Assembly (NCBI GenBank): GCA_964573015.1
Contig: CAZNHZ010000003.1
Span: forward strand, 1 to 64,000
DNA from: JAPUDQ01 sp964573015
GTDB taxonomy: Bacteria; Patescibacteriota; Saccharimonadia; Saccharimonadales; Saccharimonadaceae
DNA: 64,000 nt
Direction: 5' to 3'
Each line of letters begins with the position of its first letter. Position 1 is the first letter of the stretch. Below the pieces are notes generated by a model. It saw nothing but the letters and a program-made list of their open reading frames with translations. It did not search any database and was not told where the DNA came from. The translations under genes and the position numbers were made by a program. This document shows positions 1 to 8,219 of this stretch, in pieces.

Positions 1-74
<74 letters not shown>

Positions 75-78
75 TTTT

Positions 79-147
79 CGAGGGGCTCGCCCCTCGGGCA
101 CGGTGCAAGCGAATAAATCGCTTGAGACCGGCCTCTCCCTCTAAAGG
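79..147. repeat. Two-hairpin dispersed element, copy 1 (16S leader)
   Basis: Perfect hairpin CGAGGGGC/GCCCCTCG (79-96), then perfect hairpin CAAGCGA/TCGCTTG with a five-base loop (106-124), then CCCTCTAAAGG (137-147). The same order of parts, with a different middle-stem sequence, recurs at 20304-20368 and 52009-52076 in the opposite orientation. Here it lies in the leader just before mature 16S rRNA, so it may also take part in rRNA processing. Confidence 0.6.
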
Positions 148-275
148 AAATTCCCTGAGGAAATTCTATTCGAGAGAAAAACTTAACATAAATTAACTGA
201 CGAAATTGATTTGCACTGCCAAATTGTAAATGTTCTTGTTGTCTACACCTCAAAAAACGCGGTAGACTGTTGCCA

Positions 276-304
276 ATTCTACGCTTCTTGTTACTTGCTG
301 TCAA
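276..304 (-). promoter_or_regulatory. rRNA operon promoter
   Basis: On the minus strand TTGACA (304-299), a 17-base spacer and TAGAAT (281-276), a near-consensus sigma-70-type promoter about 200 bases upstream of mature 16S rRNA. The 75-275 leader contains no gene; it holds hairpins that include the repeat at 79-147. Confidence 0.8.
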
Positions 305-330
305 CACCTTTTATCATGATTTTTGGCAAA

Positions 331-753
331 TTACGTTATAAGATTTGCAACAATCATTCCAATGCTGATTCCCAGGACTACCCCTGCCGCCACTTCCTTG
401 GGCTTGTGCCCTAAAGCAACCCGCGGCATCGGATCCTTAGCAAACGGTGACTTTTCGATCAGCCTAATCAGCGCCGCACCCTGTTCACCGATTGAACGGC
501 GAGCAACTAGCGCATCGTAAACTGTCAGCATAGCCAGTACAGACGCGACCGAAAACAGCGGTGACAAACCCTCATTAGCCAGAATTACTGTTGCAAGCGC
601 GACAACGACCGTCGTATGCCCGCTCGGCATATTGCCTGAGCGAAAAAATTGCCGCCAGTCTCGGTTGGCTCGATCAGCTAGTAGAAACTTAATTGCTTGA
701 GCGACGACAAAACCGATTGTCGGTGCTAACAAGTAAGCGACGCTAGCTTTCAT
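331..753 (-). CDS. Divergent PAP2-family membrane protein
   Basis: About 140 residues, matching the small divergent PAP2 (acid phosphatase/vanadium-haloperoxidase related, COG1963/YuiD type) family. Visible marks are a central SGNMPSGHTT segment, which is the family phosphatase motif, and hydrophobic helices at both ends and in the middle. The substrate is unknown; lipid or isoprenoid phosphates are plausible but not shown. The ATG at 753 overlaps the end of gyrA by 11 bases and follows a GAGGCGG-like Shine-Dalgarno sequence, so it is probably translated from the gyrBA message. An upstream in-frame start at 774 would lie deeper inside gyrA and is less likely. Confidence 0.8.
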   Translation of the reverse strand: MKASVAYLLAPTIGFVVAQAIKFLLADRANRDWRQFFRSGNMPSGHTTVVVALATVILANEGLSPLFSVASVLAMLTVYDALVARRSIGEQGAALIRLIEKSPFAKDPMPRVALGHKPKEVAAGVVLGISIGMIVANLIT

Positions 754-3283
754 CCGCCTCAGCCTCACTTTCAACCGTAGTCTGCTCTTGGATCAGCCCG
801 ATTGAGGCAACATTGTCGTCATCATTAAGACGCATGACACGTACTCCCTGGGTGGTACGGCCAAGCGTTGGGATATCCTTGAGGCTGACACGAATGGTCT
901 GACCTTTGGTAGAAATCATGATAACTTCGGAATCATCTTCGGCAAGGGAGCGTACGGTGATAAGCTTACCGGTCTTGGCCGTTACGACAGCGGCTTTGAT
1001 ACCAACACCGCCACGCTTATGTGTTGGGAAATTAACAACTTTTGTCAGCTTGCCGTAGCCGTTTTCGCTCATCACCAGCAGGTTTGGATCGCCGGCCGCC
1101 AGATCCATACCGACAACCTTGTCGTCAGCCCGCAAACGGATTCCGCGAACACCACGGGCCGCTCGCCCCATAGGACGAGCATCGGATTCCTTAAATCGAA
1201 TTGCCTGACCGCCTGCTGTAGAAATAACAACTTCGTCATTACCACTACTTTTGCGAATCCAGCGTAATTCATCGCCGTCATCAAGTTTGATTGCGATTAG
1301 ACCGGTCTGACGGATGTTGACATAGTCCTTGATTGCTGTCTTTTTTACAGTTCCGTTGGTCGTCGTCATAAACAAGTAGCCGTCCTCGCTGCTGTTTTTG
1401 CCCAGCTTGACGAGAGATGTGATACGCTCTTCGGGCTGTAGCTGCAAGAGATTGACCGCAGCTACACCTTTTGCCTGCAAGCCTGCCGCCGGTACTTCAT
1501 GAGCCTTGAGACGGAAAACACGACCTTTGTTGGTAAAGAACAGCAACCAGTCATGGGTTGAGCTGGTGACCAGCTGGTCGATAACATCGAGCTCCTTGGT
1601 CGTCATGCCTCGTTTACCCTTGCCGCCGCGGTTTTGGCGTCGATAATCAGTTACCAAAGTTCGCTTAATGTAATTTTCTGTTGTGAGAAGTACAACTACA
1701 TCTTGCTCGGGGATTAGCTCTTCATCGCTAAACTTACCAAGCTCGTGATTAATGATCTGACTACGCCGCTCATCACCGTGCTTTTCTTTCATCTCAAGCA
1801 GTTCCGTCTTGATAATCTTGAGAATTTCTCTCTCATCGGCCAGGATACTCTCGAGTTTGGAAATCAGCTTTTTGAGTTCGGCAAGTTCATCCTCTATCTC
1901 TTGTCGCTGAAGACCGGTCAAGCGCCGCAGCTGCATAGCTAAAATCGCCAACGCCTGAATATCACTGAGCGCAAAACGCTCCATCAGATTGGCTTGCGCT
2001 TCGTCAGGCGTCTGCGCCGCTCGAATTACCTTGATGACTTCATCAATGTGATCAAGCGCGATTTTAAGTCCCTCGAGAATATGAGCTCGCTCACGGGCTT
2101 TTCTCAACTCAAACTCCGTGCGGCGACGGACTACAATCTGACGGTGCTTAATATACTCACTTAGAATCTCATGGAGACCGAGTATCCGCGGCTGGATACC
2201 GTCAACCAGCGCCAACATATTGTAATGATAACTGGTTTGAAGCGCCGTAAGCTTAAATAGCTGGTTGAGCACTTTCTTGGGATAGGCATCTTTTTTAAGC
2301 TCAATAACGATCCTAACCGTTCCACGCGCGCTTTCGTCACGAATATCATTAATCGTGATCTTCTTTTCTTTATGCAAATCAGCGATACGCTCGATAAGCG
2401 TTGCTTTATTTACACCATATGGCACTTCTGTCACGACGATCTGATGGCGGCCTTTTTTCGTCTCCTCGATCTCGGCTACCGCTCGAATCATCACGCTGCC
2501 CCGTCCGGTCTGATAAGCCTGCCGCATCGCTTGACCACCATAGACAATCGCTCCGGTCGGAAAGTCCGGCCCCTGAACATGCTTCATGAGATCATCAAGT
2601 GAAGCTTCGGGGTTATCGATCAGCTCAATCGTGGCATCAACAATCTCACCTAGGTTATGCGGTGGGATATTGGTCGCCATACCGACCGCAATGCCGATTT
2701 GACCGTTAAGCAGCAAGTTTGGCAGCTTGGCCGGTAAAACCACCGGTTCTTGCAAGCGGCCGTCATAGTTATCGCGAAAATCAATCGTTTCTTTGTCGAT
2801 ATCGATCAACATCTCATCGGCTGGCCTGGTCATACGGGCTTCGGTGTAGCGCATAGCAGCCGGTGGGTCACCATCCATACTGCCGAAGTTACCCTGACCG
2901 TCCACCAGAGGATAACGTACCGACCAGTCCTGCGCCAAACGTACCATCGAGTCATAAATCGCACTATCACCGTGCGGGTGGTAATCGCCCATTACAGCAC
3001 CGACAACCGTCGCACTCTTGCGGTGCTTAGCTCCGGCCCGCAATCCGTCACGGTTCATCGTAAACAAAATACGTCGGTGCACCGGCTTGAGGCCGTCACG
3101 AACATCCGGCAAGGCACGATCGATGATAACACTCATCGAATAGCGCAGGAAATTGTCTTCCATAACGTCTTCAACCGTCCGGTTCTCTACAATTTTTGAG
3201 TGAGTGCTATCAAGCACTTCGCCTTCTTCGGGCACGGTTGGCTCTAGGGTTTCTTCTGTTAAATTAATTTTGTCATCGTCCAT
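743..3283 (-). CDS. gyrA: DNA gyrase subunit A
   Basis: 846 residues, normal GyrA length. This is the breakage-reunion subunit of the A2B2 gyrase that introduces negative supercoils. The catalytic tyrosine lies in AAMRYTEARM near residue 144. The quinolone-determining region reads HGDSAIYDS, so the Ser and Asp at the usual resistance positions are both the sensitive type. The C-terminal DNA-wrapping domain carries a GyrA-box-like QNRGGKGKRG. The acidic C-terminal tail (ESEAEADES) is typical. It starts 3 bases after gyrB, so the two form an operon. Confidence 0.98.
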   Translation of the reverse strand: MDDDKINLTEETLEPTVPEEGEVLDSTHSKIVENRTVEDVMEDNFLRYSMSVIIDRALPDVRDGLKPVHRRILFTMNRDGLRAGAKHRKSATVVGAVMGDYHPHGDSAIYDSMVRLAQDWSVRYPLVDGQGNFGSMDGDPPAAMRYTEARMTRPADEMLIDIDKETIDFRDNYDGRLQEPVVLPAKLPNLLLNGQIGIAVGMATNIPPHNLGEIVDATIELIDNPEASLDDLMKHVQGPDFPTGAIVYGGQAMRQAYQTGRGSVMIRAVAEIEETKKGRHQIVVTEVPYGVNKATLIERIADLHKEKKITINDIRDESARGTVRIVIELKKDAYPKKVLNQLFKLTALQTSYHYNMLALVDGIQPRILGLHEILSEYIKHRQIVVRRRTEFELRKARERAHILEGLKIALDHIDEVIKVIRAAQTPDEAQANLMERFALSDIQALAILAMQLRRLTGLQRQEIEDELAELKKLISKLESILADEREILKIIKTELLEMKEKHGDERRSQIINHELGKFSDEELIPEQDVVVLLTTENYIKRTLVTDYRRQNRGGKGKRGMTTKELDVIDQLVTSSTHDWLLFFTNKGRVFRLKAHEVPAAGLQAKGVAAVNLLQLQPEERITSLVKLGKNSSEDGYLFMTTTNGTVKKTAIKDYVNIRQTGLIAIKLDDGDELRWIRKSSGNDEVVISTAGGQAIRFKESDARPMGRAARGVRGIRLRADDKVVGMDLAAGDPNLLVMSENGYGKLTKVVNFPTHKRGGVGIKAAVVTAKTGKLITVRSLAEDDSEVIMISTKGQTIRVSLKDIPTLGRTTQGVRVMRLNDDDNVASIGLIQEQTTVESEAEADES

Positions 3284-3286
3284 AGT

Positions 3287-5257
3287 CTAAATATCCAATT
3301 CATCTAAGTTAAGGTCTTTGGCGCGGGATTGAATGAAGTTTTTGCGCAAGGCGACATCATCACCCATTAGCTTGGTAAAGATAGCGTCGGCGCGCTCGGC
3401 ATCGCGGACCTGAACTTGCACCAGGACGCGATTCTCCGGATTCATCGTCGTTTCCCATAGCTGATCGGCGTCCATTTCACCAAGACCCTTAAAGCGTGAG
3501 ATCGTAACGCCGGCTTGCTTTATCTTGTCATCTCCGATCACGGCAGCGCCTTTTTCGGTTTTTTCGCCGATGATTCGATCAAGAATTGCATCACGCTCAT
3601 CCTCACCGTAAGCGTATATCTTTTTCTTGCCATGATTGACAGCATAGAGCGGCGGCTTAGCTAAGTACAGGTGTCCGCCATCGACAATATCTTTCATATA
3701 ACGGAAGAAAAACGTCATCAGCAGCGTTGAGATGTGGCTGCCGTCAACATCGGCGTCGGTCATGATAATAATACGCTCATAGCGCAAGCCTTTGACATCA
3801 AATTGCTCATCAATCCCGACTCCAAGAGCTTTGATAAGACTGACAATCTCGTTATTAGCTAGCATCTTGTCCAAACGGGCCCGCTCCACATTCAACACCT
3901 TACCGCGCAGCGGCAAAATAGCCTGCGTCTTGCTGTCGCGGCCGCTCTTGGCCGAGCCGCCGGCCGAATCACCCTCGACGATATACAGCTCGGAGTCTTT
4001 CGGGTCTTTGCTGCTGCAATCAGCCAATTTGCCGGGCAAACTCATACCGTCGAGTGCGCCTTTGCGAATCACATTGTCGCGCGCTGCCCTGGCAGCCTTG
4101 CGAGCCCGCGCTGCCAGCAGGGCCTTACCGATAATCTTCTTGGCGATCGCCGGATGTTCCTCGAGATAGTATGCAAAGTATTCGTTCATTACCTGCTCGA
4201 CATAGCGGCGCATTTCCGGATTGCCCAGTTTGTTCTTGGTCTGTCCCTCAAACTGCGGATCAGGTAGTTTAACCAAAATAATTGCCGTTAGACCTTCGCG
4301 GATGTCATCACCGGTCAGATTGTCTTCTTTTTCTTTGAGCAGACTGTTTTTACGAGCGTAATCATTGATAACCCTTGTCATTGCTGAGCGAAAACCGACA
4401 AGGTGCGTCCCGCCCTCGGGATTATAAACATTATTGGCAAATGCCTTAACCGTCTCTGAGAAACTGTCGTTGTACTGAACGGCCACCTCCACCATGCAGT
4501 CTGCCACTTGGCGCTCAACATAAAATATATTTTCATCAACGACTTCTTTACCAATATTGAGATGTTTTACATAACTCTGAATCCCGCCCTCAAAGTAAAA
4601 AGCATAGCGCTCACCGCTGCGCTCGTCGCGCACCATAGCCTTAATGCCTTTTGTCAAGTAAGCTTGGTGACGCAAGTAACTCAGCACCCATTCATAATCA
4701 AAATCGACTGTTTCTTTAAAAATTGTTTGATCGGGATAAAACGTGATACTGGTCCCTTGGGGCCGGTCGGTCTTGCCGACTTTGGTTAACGGCCCTTGCG
4801 GCACACCCGCTGCAAACTCCAGTCGGTATAACTCACCGTTTTTGACAACTTCGGCGATCATCTTGGACGAAAGCGCGTTGACCACACTCGATCCAACACC
4901 ATGCAACCCTGATGATACCTTGTAGCCGCCGCCGCCGAATTTACCGCCGGCATGAAGCACGGTCAATACGGTTTCCAGCGTACTGACACCAGTCTTAGGA
5001 TGCTTATCGACTGGAATACCGCGCCCGTCATCCGTTACCCGACAACCGCCATCGGCCTGCAAGACAATCTCGACAAAGGTCGCAAAGCCGGCGATTGCTT
5101 CGTCTACACAGTTGTCGGCAATTTCTTTAATGAGATGGTGCACCCCGTCATAACCGGTGCTACCGATATACATGCCGGGACGTTTACGAACCGGCTCAAG
5201 ACCCTCAAGCACCTGAATCTGGCTTGCATCATATGATTTATCTGTTTGTTTAGCCAC
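3287..5257 (-). CDS. gyrB: DNA gyrase subunit B
   Basis: About 656 residues. This is the ATPase subunit of gyrase and partner of the downstream gyrA. GHKL ATPase motifs are DGRGIPV and GLHGVGSSVVNALS; the TOPRIM domain has EGDSAGGSAKSGRD and the metal-binding TDADVDGSH. The start is chosen at GTG 5257, giving VAKQTDKSYDASQIQVLEGL, with AGGA about 11 bases upstream. An alternative GTG at 5302 adds 15 residues but has no ribosome-binding site. A promoter lies at 5330-5358. Confidence 0.97.
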   Translation of the reverse strand: MAKQTDKSYDASQIQVLEGLEPVRKRPGMYIGSTGYDGVHHLIKEIADNCVDEAIAGFATFVEIVLQADGGCRVTDDGRGIPVDKHPKTGVSTLETVLTVLHAGGKFGGGGYKVSSGLHGVGSSVVNALSSKMIAEVVKNGELYRLEFAAGVPQGPLTKVGKTDRPQGTSITFYPDQTIFKETVDFDYEWVLSYLRHQAYLTKGIKAMVRDERSGERYAFYFEGGIQSYVKHLNIGKEVVDENIFYVERQVADCMVEVAVQYNDSFSETVKAFANNVYNPEGGTHLVGFRSAMTRVINDYARKNSLLKEKEDNLTGDDIREGLTAIILVKLPDPQFEGQTKNKLGNPEMRRYVEQVMNEYFAYYLEEHPAIAKKIIGKALLAARARKAARAARDNVIRKGALDGMSLPGKLADCSSKDPKDSELYIVEGDSAGGSAKSGRDSKTQAILPLRGKVLNVERARLDKMLANNEIVSLIKALGVGIDEQFDVKGLRYERIIIMTDADVDGSHISTLLMTFFFRYMKDIVDGGHLYLAKPPLYAVNHGKKKIYAYGEDERDAILDRIIGEKTEKGAAVIGDDKIKQAGVTISRFKGLGEMDADQLWETTMNPENRVLVQVQVRDAERADAIFTKLMGDDVALRKNFIQSRAKDLNLDELDI

Positions 5258-5329
5258 GATGAATAATTTCCTGCGCTCCCCCTCGCTTATGTCGCCTCCC
5301 ACGCAATCAGCGACTTTACAATACGTTTA

Positions 5330-5358
5330 ATTATAGCGAAAAAACAATTTGCAAACAA
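5330..5358 (-). promoter_or_regulatory. gyrBA promoter
   Basis: On the minus strand TTGTTT (5358-5353), a 17-base spacer and TATAAT (5335-5330). It is back to back with a plus-strand promoter for the 5423 gene, so this intergenic region is divergent. Confidence 0.65.
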
Positions 5359-5362
5359 CTAC

Positions 5363-5392
5363 TTGCATTGAACATAATTGTTATGCTATTTT
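5363..5392 (+). promoter_or_regulatory. Candidate promoter for the 5423 surface-protein gene
   Basis: TTGCAT (5363-5368), an 18-base spacer and TATTTT (5387-5392). An AAGGAG follows near 5400, but it is about 18 bases from the chosen ATG at 5423. Confidence 0.4.
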
Positions 5393-5422
5393 ACTAGTAA
5401 GGAGTTAGTAAAAACAAAAAAC

Positions 5423-7585
5423 ATGTTTCGTAAACTGGTATCGGGACTGCCATTTTCGCCGGCACTTGTCGGTACACTGGGTTTTTATGCGCGCCGACTA
5501 AAACAAGAGGAGGCTTCGCGCCGATTAGGCTTGTTATTTACTGCCCTGGCTCTTGTCGTGCAATCTTTTGCGGTGTTTTCACCGCCCGAATCGGCTAATG
5601 CAACCAGCGCCAACGATATGATTTACGGAGGAGTTACTTCTCTCGATCAAGTTGTCAGTGCCTACGACGACCCCGACAAGGACTTCAAGAAAATTCTTTC
5701 CTATAACGGTATAACTCGTGACGAACTAGCCGGTGCTAGCGTCGGAACCATCAACTCACAAGCTTATGGCACCGACAGCGAAGCCTGGCTGTCATGGGGC
5801 CGCATGGCACATTTTAGCAATACCGAGGGCGAGGTCGCCCACGTCATTGACGGCACCCGAGTCTATTCTCGACCACTATGGCGATTTGACACCGGTAATT
5901 GGAGCAGCACGCACGGCTCAACTTATAACGTTTACCGCGGTCATTCTCAAAAAATAGGTGAATTTGCCATTATAAAAGACAGTGGCAACCTAGTGACGCG
6001 TGTTTTGCCATCACCATTGCCCACGCTGCCTGCTCCGACAGCAGCCTGCTCTAGTTTGAGTACCATAAAGCTGGCCGACAATCGTTACAAGTTTACAGTT
6101 ATGGCCTCAACCGGTGGTGGTGCGAATATCAGCAATTATACAATTGTCATCAAAAATGCTGCCGGAAACACCGTCAAGACCATTCATCAACCCTCGACTG
6201 CTGTCACCGTCACTACTGGCGAATATACCTTTTTACCCGATTCGTACAGCGTGGCTGCTGCTGTAAACACTTCAGTTGGCGACAAGATCTCCTCAGCGTG
6301 TCTAAGTAATTTCACTGTTTCACAGCCTTTAGTGCCTACTCATGCCGCCATAACCGTAGACAAAAAAATCGACGGCATTGAGCGAAAAACAGTTGCAGTC
6401 GGTCAAGAGTTCAGCTACCAAATTGTTGTCAAAAACTCTGGCAGTGTGCCGTTATCGTCAATCACCCTCAGCGACAATGTCCCTCGACCAATTAGTCTGC
6501 TAAGTACCAGCGCCGGCACGCTCAGCGGCAGTCGGTGGTCACACACAATTGGCTCACTAGCTGCTGGTCAATCGCAACAATTCACATTGACAGCCAAGGT
6601 CACCAGCTATGTACCCGGCCCACTCAAAAACTCAGCCTGCGCCGAGACTGCGGCGATTACAGCCACAAACCCCGACGATTGCGATGATGCCGTTGTTGAA
6701 TTGCCAACACCAGTGATACAGGCCTGCGAAATGGCAACATTTCACACAGTTTCCATCAAGCAAACCGACTTCGATGCCGCCATTTATTCAAAAAATCTCA
6801 ATGATTGTAAGCGTATACCAGTCTGCAACCTACTTAACAACACACTAGTGACTATCAAAGAAGCTGACTTCGATGCTGCCAAGTATCGAAAAGAGCTTGA
6901 CGGCTGTCAAAATATTCAGGTTTGCGATCTGAGTTCCGGCCAGATCATGACGCTTACACGTAGTAGTTTTGACAGCAACAAACACTCGCCGGAAGTATAT
7001 GACTGCCAAGTGACTGTTATGAGAACAAACACCGGCACCAACCTTACGCAGGACGCTGACGCCACCAAAGTACTGGCACGCGCCGGCGATCGTTTGCAGT
7101 TCACTCTCACCGCCCAAAACACCGGCAAAGTTGATGCCCAGGTTGATTTTAACAACGACATAACCGACGTGCTCGAATACGCCAGACTCAATGATAACGG
7201 CGGCGGAGCCCTCAACAAACACAAGTCAACAACCGATCTGTCATGGGGCAAGATCACCCTAAAACCCGGCGAAAAAGCCAGCCGCTCTTTTGCCGTCAAT
7301 ATGCTTGACCATATACCATCTACCGCTCGCGGTACCAGCAATCCCAGCTCATACGACTGCATCATCTCCAACACTTATGGTACGACACTAAACATTGACG
7401 TCCACTGCGACGGCCCGAAAGTTCTCGAGGCATCAATTCTACAACTTCCCACTGCCGGACCGGGTGAAAACATGATTTTCGCCGCAATTATTGGTTCGAT
7501 CACTACCTTTTTCTGGGCTCGATCACGTCAGCTCAAAGCTGAAGTGCGCCTGATCCGACGAGACTTTAATGCAGGGATATTATAG
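5423..7585 (+). CDS. Surface protein with DUF11-like domains, Cys-paired repeats and LPTAG tail
   Basis: About 720 residues. An N-terminal hydrophobic signal (near residues 25-45 ending SANA) is followed by a globular region with no recognised family, then a DUF11-like domain (AAITVDKKIDG onward). Next come three ~33-residue repeats, each with a Cys near both ends and a central FDAxxY/FDSxxH core. A second DUF11-like domain and a C-terminal LPTAGPGE, hydrophobic helix and basic tail follow. The last feature resembles a sortase sorting signal with A in place of T. A sortase gene is present at 56100-56861. ATG 5423 is preferred; a TTG at 5378 would add 15 residues. Probably a cell-wall or membrane-anchored adhesin; function is inferred. 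Confidence 0.7.
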   Translation: MFRKLVSGLPFSPALVGTLGFYARRLKQEEASRRLGLLFTALALVVQSFAVFSPPESANATSANDMIYGGVTSLDQVVSAYDDPDKDFKKILSYNGITRDELAGASVGTINSQAYGTDSEAWLSWGRMAHFSNTEGEVAHVIDGTRVYSRPLWRFDTGNWSSTHGSTYNVYRGHSQKIGEFAIIKDSGNLVTRVLPSPLPTLPAPTAACSSLSTIKLADNRYKFTVMASTGGGANISNYTIVIKNAAGNTVKTIHQPSTAVTVTTGEYTFLPDSYSVAAAVNTSVGDKISSACLSNFTVSQPLVPTHAAITVDKKIDGIERKTVAVGQEFSYQIVVKNSGSVPLSSITLSDNVPRPISLLSTSAGTLSGSRWSHTIGSLAAGQSQQFTLTAKVTSYVPGPLKNSACAETAAITATNPDDCDDAVVELPTPVIQACEMATFHTVSIKQTDFDAAIYSKNLNDCKRIPVCNLLNNTLVTIKEADFDAAKYRKELDGCQNIQVCDLSSGQIMTLTRSSFDSNKHSPEVYDCQVTVMRTNTGTNLTQDADATKVLARAGDRLQFTLTAQNTGKVDAQVDFNNDITDVLEYARLNDNGGGALNKHKSTTDLSWGKITLKPGEKASRSFAVNMLDHIPSTARGTSNPSSYDCIISNTYGTTLNIDVHCDGPKVLEASILQLPTAGPGENMIFAAIIGSITTFFWARSRQLKAEVRLIRRDFNAGIL

Positions 7586-7594
7586 GGAGGCATC

Positions 7595-8176
7595 ATGACT
7601 AGTCCAGAACGAATCAGCTCCGGTGAAATCAAATTTGCAGCCAGTGAAGCCGCGGCCGAACAAGCCGAAAAGCTCCGCTCCAAGCTCGAAAAAGCCGGCG
7701 AACAATCACCCGAAAAATCCTCGGCCGAGCGTGCCGATAACGCACGCAGAGAAACCGAGAGCATCTTTGCCAAAGAGCACGGCTCGGAGAACCGCAGCGG
7801 TGGCGAGCCTACTGCCTCGCCTGCTGTTATTCGCAAAATTACCAAGCGCGAAAAAGCTCGCGCCTACAAACAGACGCTCAATCGCATCCAATCAGAGATG
7901 AGCATACCGGCCCGAACATTTAGTAAAATCATCCACGCACCGATTATCGAAAAATCCAGCGAAGTGATCGGCTCGACGGCAGCTCGACCAAACGCCTTGC
8001 TGATCGGTGCGGTCACCGCCTTGATTTTGCTGTCGATTGTTTATATGATTGGCCGCACCTACGGTTATCGTCTTTCAGGCTTTGAAATGATAAGCGCCTA
8101 TAGCCTTGGCTATCTGCTGGGATTATCCATCGACATCATTATGACGATGTTTTCTAAAAAACGGACATCCTGGTAG
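7595..8176 (+). CDS. Unknown two-helix membrane protein
   Basis: 193 residues; no family recognised. The first ~125 residues are hydrophilic, rich in Ala, Glu, Lys and Arg, and probably helical or coiled (AASEAAAEQAEKLRSKLEKA). Two transmembrane segments follow near residues 130-150 and 162-182, then a short basic tail. GGGAGG lies 4 bases before ATG 7595. It starts 9 bases after the surface-protein gene and is likely co-transcribed, so it may be a membrane partner of that protein. It converges on the TraG-like gene. Confidence 0.65.
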   Translation: MTSPERISSGEIKFAASEAAAEQAEKLRSKLEKAGEQSPEKSSAERADNARRETESIFAKEHGSENRSGGEPTASPAVIRKITKREKARAYKQTLNRIQSEMSIPARTFSKIIHAPIIEKSSEVIGSTAARPNALLIGAVTALILLSIVYMIGRTYGYRLSGFEMISAYSLGYLLGLSIDIIMTMFSKKRTSW

Positions 8177-8219
8177 CGACCGGTAACCGACACGCTACCC
8201 TGAACCGGCGAGTGGCGGT